Source: an uncultured Pseudokineococcus sp.
GTDB lineage: Bacteria; Actinomycetota; Actinomycetes; Actinomycetales; Quadrisphaeraceae
Reading direction: 5' to 3'
DNA: 64,000 nt
NCBI RefSeq assembly: GCF_947499845.1
Contig: NZ_CANMPM010000006.1
Coordinates: forward strand, 62,001-126,000
The position numbers and the translations under genes are program-made. Below the pieces are notes generated by a model. It was not told where the DNA came from and made no database searches. It saw only the letters and a list, made by a program, of their open reading frames with translations. Shown piece after piece: positions 59,968 to 64,000 of the stretch. How positions within the stretch are numbered: the first letter of the stretch is position 1; every line of letters starts with the position of its first letter.

Positions 59968-61530
59968 ATGACGCCCACCACGTCGACCGCTCCCACCCGC
60001 CGCTCGACCGAGCCCGTCCCGCACGACAGCAGCGACGCCGTCGTCGACGAGGCCGTCCCGACCGGGCCGCCCGACGGCGCGGGGCCCGCTCGCGCGGACG
60101 CCGTCAGCCGCATCCTCGCCCGCCACGGCGCGTCGCCGTCGCCCGCGGGCACGACCTTCGACGGCGACCAGCTCGACCTCGCCGAGCGCCAGGCGCTGCG
60201 CCGCGTCGGCGGCCTCGGCAGCCACTCCTCGGAGCTGCAGGACGTCACCGAGGTCGAGTACCGCCAGCTGCGGCTCGAGCGCGTCGTCCTCGCCGGCCTG
60301 TGGACCTCGGCGAGCGTCGAGGAGGCGGAGGCGTCCCTGCGCGAGCTGGCCGCCCTGGCCGAGACCGCCGGGTCGGCCGTCCTCGACGGCGTCCTGCAGC
60401 GGCGGCCCACGCCCGACCCGGCGACCTTCCTCGGCTCCGGCAAGGCCGGGGAGCTCAAGGGGATCGTCGCCGCGACGGGCGCCGACACGGTCATCTGCGA
60501 CGGCGAGCTGTCGCCGTCGCAGCGCCGCGGGCTCGAGGACATCGTCGGCGTCAAGGTCATCGACCGGACGGCGCTGATCCTCGACATCTTCGCCCAGCAC
60601 GCGAAGTCCAAGGAGGGCAAGGCCCAGGTCGAGCTGGCCCAGCTCGAGTACCTGCTCCCGCGCCTGCGCGGCTGGGGCGAGTCGATGTCCCGCCAGGCCG
60701 GTGGCCGCGTGGCCGCTGGCGCCGGGATCGGGTCCCGCGGACCGGGTGAGACGAAGATCGAGCTGGACCGTCGCCGCATCCGCACGCGGATGGCGCGCCT
60801 GCGTCGGCAGATCCGCGAGATGGCACCCGCCCGCGAGACGAAGCGGTCGCGGCGCCTGGCCGGGGGCGTGCCGTCCGTGGCGATCGCCGGGTACACCAAC
60901 GCCGGCAAGTCGAGCCTCCTGAACCGGCTCACGGGCGCCGGGGTCCTCGTCGAGGACGCGCTCTTCGCGACCCTCGACCCGGCCGTGCGCCGGGCCCGCA
61001 CCCCCGACGGCCGCGACTACGTGCTCGCCGACACCGTGGGCTTCGTGCGCCACCTGCCGACCCAGCTCGTCGAGGCGTTCCGCTCGACGCTGGAGGAGGT
61101 CGGCGGCGCCGACCTCGTCCTCCACGTCGTCGACGCCTCGGACGTCGACCCCGAGGGCCAGGTCACCGCGGTGCGCTCGGTGCTGGCGGACGTCGGGGCG
61201 CTCGACGTGCCCGAGCTCGTGGTCCTCAACAAGTGCGACGCCGCGAGCCCCGAGGCGGTGGCCCGGCTGCGCTCGCGCCTGCCGGGGGCCGTCGTCGTGT
61301 CGGCGCGCACCGGGGAGGGGCTCGAGCACCTGCTCGACGTCGTCGCCGAGCGGCTCCCGCACCCGGAGGTCGACGTCGACGTCGTCGTGCCGTACACGCG
61401 GGGCGACCTCGTCTCCCGCGTGCACCGGGCCGGCGAGGTCCTCGAGGAGGAGCACACCGGGGAGGGCACGCGGCTGCGCGCCCGCGTCGGCGAGCACCTC
61501 GCCGCCGAGCTGCACGGCGTCGCGGTCTGA
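59968..61530 (+). CDS. hflX: GTPase HflX
   Basis: A 520-residue ribosome-associated GTPase. The N-terminal HflX domain includes RPTPDPATFLGSGKAGEL and QVELAQLEYLLPRLRG, then a GGRVAAGAGIGSRGPGETK linker. The G domain has G1 GYTNAGKSS, G3 DTVGF and G4 NKCD. HflX splits stalled 70S ribosomes under stress. ATG 59968 has CAGGAG 4 bases upstream, a proper ribosome-binding site. The Thr/Pro-rich first 60 residues are variable. A terminator follows at 61548. Confidence 0.95.
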   Translation: MTPTTSTAPTRRSTEPVPHDSSDAVVDEAVPTGPPDGAGPARADAVSRILARHGASPSPAGTTFDGDQLDLAERQALRRVGGLGSHSSELQDVTEVEYRQLRLERVVLAGLWTSASVEEAEASLRELAALAETAGSAVLDGVLQRRPTPDPATFLGSGKAGELKGIVAATGADTVICDGELSPSQRRGLEDIVGVKVIDRTALILDIFAQHAKSKEGKAQVELAQLEYLLPRLRGWGESMSRQAGGRVAAGAGIGSRGPGETKIELDRRRIRTRMARLRRQIREMAPARETKRSRRLAGGVPSVAIAGYTNAGKSSLLNRLTGAGVLVEDALFATLDPAVRRARTPDGRDYVLADTVGFVRHLPTQLVEAFRSTLEEVGGADLVLHVVDASDVDPEGQVTAVRSVLADVGALDVPELVVLNKCDAASPEAVARLRSRLPGAVVVSARTGEGLEHLLDVVAERLPHPEVDVDVVVPYTRGDLVSRVHRAGEVLEEEHTGEGTRLRARVGEHLAAELHGVAV

Positions 61531-61547
61531 CGCCGCCCCGACCGCCC

Positions 61548-61582
61548 GACGGCCCGTCCCCCTGCGCGGGGGGCGGGCCGTC
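61548..61582 (+). terminator. Terminator after hflX
   Basis: GACGGCCCGTCCCC pairs with GGGGGCGGGCCGTC (one mismatch) across a short loop, 17 bases past the hflX stop. Confidence 0.75.
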
Positions 61583-61645
61583 GCCGTCCGCGGCGGCCCT
61601 CCGCCGCGCCTGTGGAGGCGTCCCGCCGGGGCGCCCGGGGCGACC

Positions 61646-61651
61646 TACCCT
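61646..61651 (+). promoter_or_regulatory. -10 element TACCCT of dinG (leaderless)
   Basis: TACCCT is followed by CGGCCG and GTG 61658, a 6-base gap. No SOS box is visible nearby. Confidence 0.6.
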
Positions 61652-61657
61652 CGGCCG

Positions 61658-63760
61658 GTGACCTCCGCAGCCGCCGACCCCGACGTCGAGCCCGGGGTGG
61701 ACGTCGCCCCGGGGGAGGCCGACGGTGCTCCCGCTGACGTCGACGCGCTGCTGTCCTCGGCCGTCGCGGCGCTCGGCGGCACCCGGCGCGAGGGGCAGCA
61801 CGTCATGGCGCGGGCCGTCGACGCGGCGGTGCGCACCCGCGAGCACCTGCTCGTCCAGGCGGGCACGGGCACCGGCAAGTCGCTGGCCTACCTCGTGCCC
61901 CTGGCGCGCCGGGCCGTCGAGTCCCGGCGGCCGGTCGTCGTCTCGACCGCGACGCTGGCGCTCCAGAACCAGGTGGCGGCCCGCGACCTGCCGCGCCTGG
62001 CCGACGCCCTGGAGCCCCTGCTCGGTCGCCGCCTCACGTGGCAGGTCGTCAAGGGCCGGGCCAACCACCTCTGCGTCCACAAGCTCGACGGCGGCTTCCC
62101 CGAGGACGACGGGCTCTTCGAGGCCCCGGCGCCGCTGCCCGGCCGGTCGGTGACCGGCGGGGCGTCCAGCCGCCTGGGCCGCGAGGTGGTGCGGCTGCGC
62201 GAGTGGGCCCGGACGACGGAGACCGGCGACCGCGACGACCTCGTGCCCGGCGTCAGCGAGACCGCCTGGCGCCAGCTCGCCGTCACCGCGCGCGAGTGCC
62301 TCGGCGCGAGCCGGTGCCCGCAGGCGCAGGAGTGCTTCAGCGAGCGGGCGCGCGAGCGCGCCCGCGAGGTCGACGTCGTCGTCACCAACCACGCGCTCCT
62401 CGCGATCGACGCCTTCGAGGGGCGGTCCATCCTCCCCGAGCACGAGGTCCTCGTCGTCGACGAGGCGCACGAGCTGGCCGACCGGGTCACCTCCGTCGTC
62501 TCGGCGCAGCTGACGGCGGCCTCGGTGGCCGCGGCCGCGACCCGGGCGCGGCAGGCGGGCTCGGACACCGCCCGCCTGGACGCCGCGGCGGAGGACCTCG
62601 GCGTGGCGCTGGCCGACGTCCCCGAGGGCCGCTTCGCCCGGGGCCTGCCGGAGCTCGTCCACCTCGCCGTGGCCGGCGTCCGCGACGCCGCCCGCGAGCT
62701 CGTCGGCCAGCTCAAGCCGCCGCCGGGGGAGCGGCCCACCGAGGCGCTGGCCGGTGCGCTGGCGGTCGCGAAGGCGGCGGTCGGCGAGGTCCACGAGGTG
62801 GCGGAGCGGATGACGTCGGCGCCCCGCGACGGCACGGGGCACGACGTCCTGTGGCTGTCGGTCTCCGACCTGTCCTCGACGCCCTCCGCGGCCCGGCGCA
62901 TGCTCCACGTCGCCCCGCTGCAGGTGGCGGGGCTGCTCCGCGAGGCCCTGTTCGCCGAGCGGACCGTCGTGCTCACCTCCGCGACCCTCACCACGGGCGG
63001 CACCTTCACCGGCGCGGCGCAGTCGGTGGGCCTCGCCCGCCCTCCCGCGGCGGGGGAGGACGCCGGTCCGGGGCCGAGCTGGGACGGGCTCGACGTCGGC
63101 AGCCCCTTCGACTACCCGCGCCAGGGGATCCTCTACCTGGCGCGCCACCTCCCCGTGCCGGGGCGCGAGGGCGCCGGGACGCCGGTCGTCGACGAGGTCG
63201 TCGAGCTGGCCCGCGCGGCCGGAGGGCGCACGCTCGGGCTCTTCTCCTCCCGGCGGGCCGCGGAGGCCGCCGCGGAGGTGCTGCGCGAGCGCCTGGACGT
63301 CCCGGTCCTGTGCCAGGGGGACGACGTGACGCCGACCCTCGTCCGCGAGTTCGCGGCCGACCCCAGCAGCGTCCTCGTCGGCACCCTGTCCCTGTGGCAG
63401 GGCGTCGACGTCCCCGGCCCCTCGTGCCAGCTCGTGACGATCGACCGCATCCCCTTCCCGCGGCCCGACGACCCGCTCCTGTCGGCGCGCGCCGAGGCGG
63501 TCGCGCGCGCCGGGGGCAACGGCTTCCTCGCGGTGTCGGCGCAGCACGCGGCCCTCCGGCTGGCCCAGGGCGCCGGACGGCTCGTGCGCTCGACGGCCGA
63601 CCGCGGGGTCGTCGCCGTCCTCGACCCGCGGCTCGCGACCGCCCGGTACGCCGGCTTCCTGCGCGCGAGCCTGCCGCCGCTGTGGGCCACGAGCGACCGT
63701 GAGGTCGTCCTGGGGGCGCTGCGCCGGCTCGACGCCGCGGCGCGGGCCGCCGAGGGCTGA
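61658..63760 (+). CDS. DinG/XPD-family ATP-dependent DNA helicase
   Basis: A 700-residue superfamily 2 helicase. Walker A is AGTGTGKSLA, the DEAH box is VVDEAHELAD, and motif VI is QGAGRLVRS. Four cysteines in two stretches (NHLCVHKLDGG, then RECLGASRCPQAQECF) can hold the [4Fe-4S] cluster of DinG-like enzymes. It unwinds DNA 5'-3', including D-loops and R-loops. Despite the family name no LexA box lies upstream here. It follows hflX after a terminator and has its own leaderless promoter. Confidence 0.93.
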   Translation: MTSAAADPDVEPGVDVAPGEADGAPADVDALLSSAVAALGGTRREGQHVMARAVDAAVRTREHLLVQAGTGTGKSLAYLVPLARRAVESRRPVVVSTATLALQNQVAARDLPRLADALEPLLGRRLTWQVVKGRANHLCVHKLDGGFPEDDGLFEAPAPLPGRSVTGGASSRLGREVVRLREWARTTETGDRDDLVPGVSETAWRQLAVTARECLGASRCPQAQECFSERARERAREVDVVVTNHALLAIDAFEGRSILPEHEVLVVDEAHELADRVTSVVSAQLTAASVAAAATRARQAGSDTARLDAAAEDLGVALADVPEGRFARGLPELVHLAVAGVRDAARELVGQLKPPPGERPTEALAGALAVAKAAVGEVHEVAERMTSAPRDGTGHDVLWLSVSDLSSTPSAARRMLHVAPLQVAGLLREALFAERTVVLTSATLTTGGTFTGAAQSVGLARPPAAGEDAGPGPSWDGLDVGSPFDYPRQGILYLARHLPVPGREGAGTPVVDEVVELARAAGGRTLGLFSSRRAAEAAAEVLRERLDVPVLCQGDDVTPTLVREFAADPSSVLVGTLSLWQGVDVPGPSCQLVTIDRIPFPRPDDPLLSARAEAVARAGGNGFLAVSAQHAALRLAQGAGRLVRSTADRGVVAVLDPRLATARYAGFLRASLPPLWATSDREVVLGALRRLDAAARAAEG

Positions 63761-63837
63761 GCCGGCGGCTGCCTCCACACGTGGGGGCGCGCGGAGGAGG
63801 CGCCCGGCTCCGCGGGGCGCGTCGGGGCGAGCCGACC

Positions 63838-63843
63838 TAGCGT
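63838..63843 (+). promoter_or_regulatory. -10 element TAGCGT of uracil-DNA glycosylase gene (leaderless)
   Basis: TAGCGT is followed by GCGGGC and ATG 63850, a 6-base gap. Confidence 0.58.
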
Positions 63844-63849
63844 GCGGGC

Positions 63850-64000
63850 ATGGCCGCCGCTGCCCGTCCCGACCGTCCCGGAGCTGCCGCGTGGGTGCCG
63901 GAGGACCCGGCCCTGCGCGACGTCGACCACCTGCGCGCCGCGGCGCGCGAGTGCCGCGGTTGCGAGCTGTGGGAGCCCGCGACGCAGGTCGTCTTCTCCG
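63850..64000 (+). CDS. Uracil-DNA glycosylase family protein (UdgX or family 4), 3' end outside window
   Basis: Only the first 50 residues are visible. LRAAARECRGCELWEPATQ resembles the N-terminus of Fe-S uracil-DNA glycosylases: C35 and C38 are the first two cluster cysteines, and ATQVVFS leads into the expected GEGPG motif, which lies beyond the window. Family 4 UDG and the crosslinking UdgX share this start and cannot be separated here. A leaderless -10 element supports ATG 63850. Confidence 0.8.
   Translation, partial: MAAAARPDRPGAAAWVPEDPALRDVDHLRAAARECRGCELWEPATQVVFS

Overview
The window is chromosomal DNA from a very GC-rich actinomycete. Third codon positions are almost all G or C, starts are often GTG, and neighbouring genes often overlap by 1-4 bases as ATGA or GTGA. 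Gene content and order (erpA-ctaC-ctaD-ctaF, ctaE-qcrCAB, ftsK-rimO-pgsA-cinA-clgR, recA-recX, gluABCD, miaB-miaA-dapF-hflX-dinG) are those of Actinomycetota. A Kineosporiales-like lineage is my guess; genus cannot be assigned from this sequence alone. I see no rRNA, tRNA, CRISPR array, prophage or insertion sequence.

Layout. 1-6.5 kb: a truncated YihY/BrkB membrane protein, a methyltransferase, a minus-strand operon (DUF3043 protein, small membrane protein, nitroreductase), an M20 dipeptidase, erpA and aat. 6.6-15.4 kb: the aerobic respiratory chain, with ctaC-ctaD-ctaF on plus facing ctaE-qcrC-qcrA-qcrB on minus. About 1.45 kb without a recognisable gene lies between them, bounded by two strong hairpins. 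15.6-29 kb: trpD, an Lrp-type effector domain, a DnaQ/UvrC fusion exonuclease, a metallopeptidase lipoprotein with a PimB-like mannosyltransferase, a FadD15-like acyl-CoA synthetase, two tandem ROK kinases with an EEP hydrolase, and an esterase operon. 29-40 kb: acyltransferase, dapA, RNase J, ftsK, a NYN protein, rimO, pgsA, cinA and clgR. 40-50.6 kb: lhr-nei2 on minus, then DUF3046, SOS-controlled recA, recX and two exported proteins, one frameshifted. 50.6-64 kb: a glutamate-type ABC importer, miaB, a TSUP permease, miaA, dapF, an rRNA-methylase-like gene, hflX, dinG and the start of a uracil-DNA glycosylase.

How the genes work together. The cytochrome bcc and aa3 oxidase genes would build the actinobacterial supercomplex, with erpA supplying Fe-S clusters. 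dapA and dapF serve lysine and diaminopimelate synthesis. recA, recX, dinG, lhr, nei2, the DnaQ/UvrC fusion and the UDG form a DNA-repair theme. miaA, miaB, rimO and hflX act on the translation machinery. pgsA, the acyltransferase, fadD and pimB contribute to membrane lipids.

The most striking non-coding signals are a recurrent TANNNT hexamer exactly 6-9 bases before many start codons (leaderless transcripts; in two cases the TAG stop of the upstream gene is part of the hexamer), 15-bp in-frame tandem repeats in four unrelated proteins, and a 26-bp tandem repeat filling the leader of the acyltransferase gene. I found no clear case for an entirely new system; the best leads are these signals, the recX start, the frameshifted lipoprotein and the silent 1.45-kb interval.
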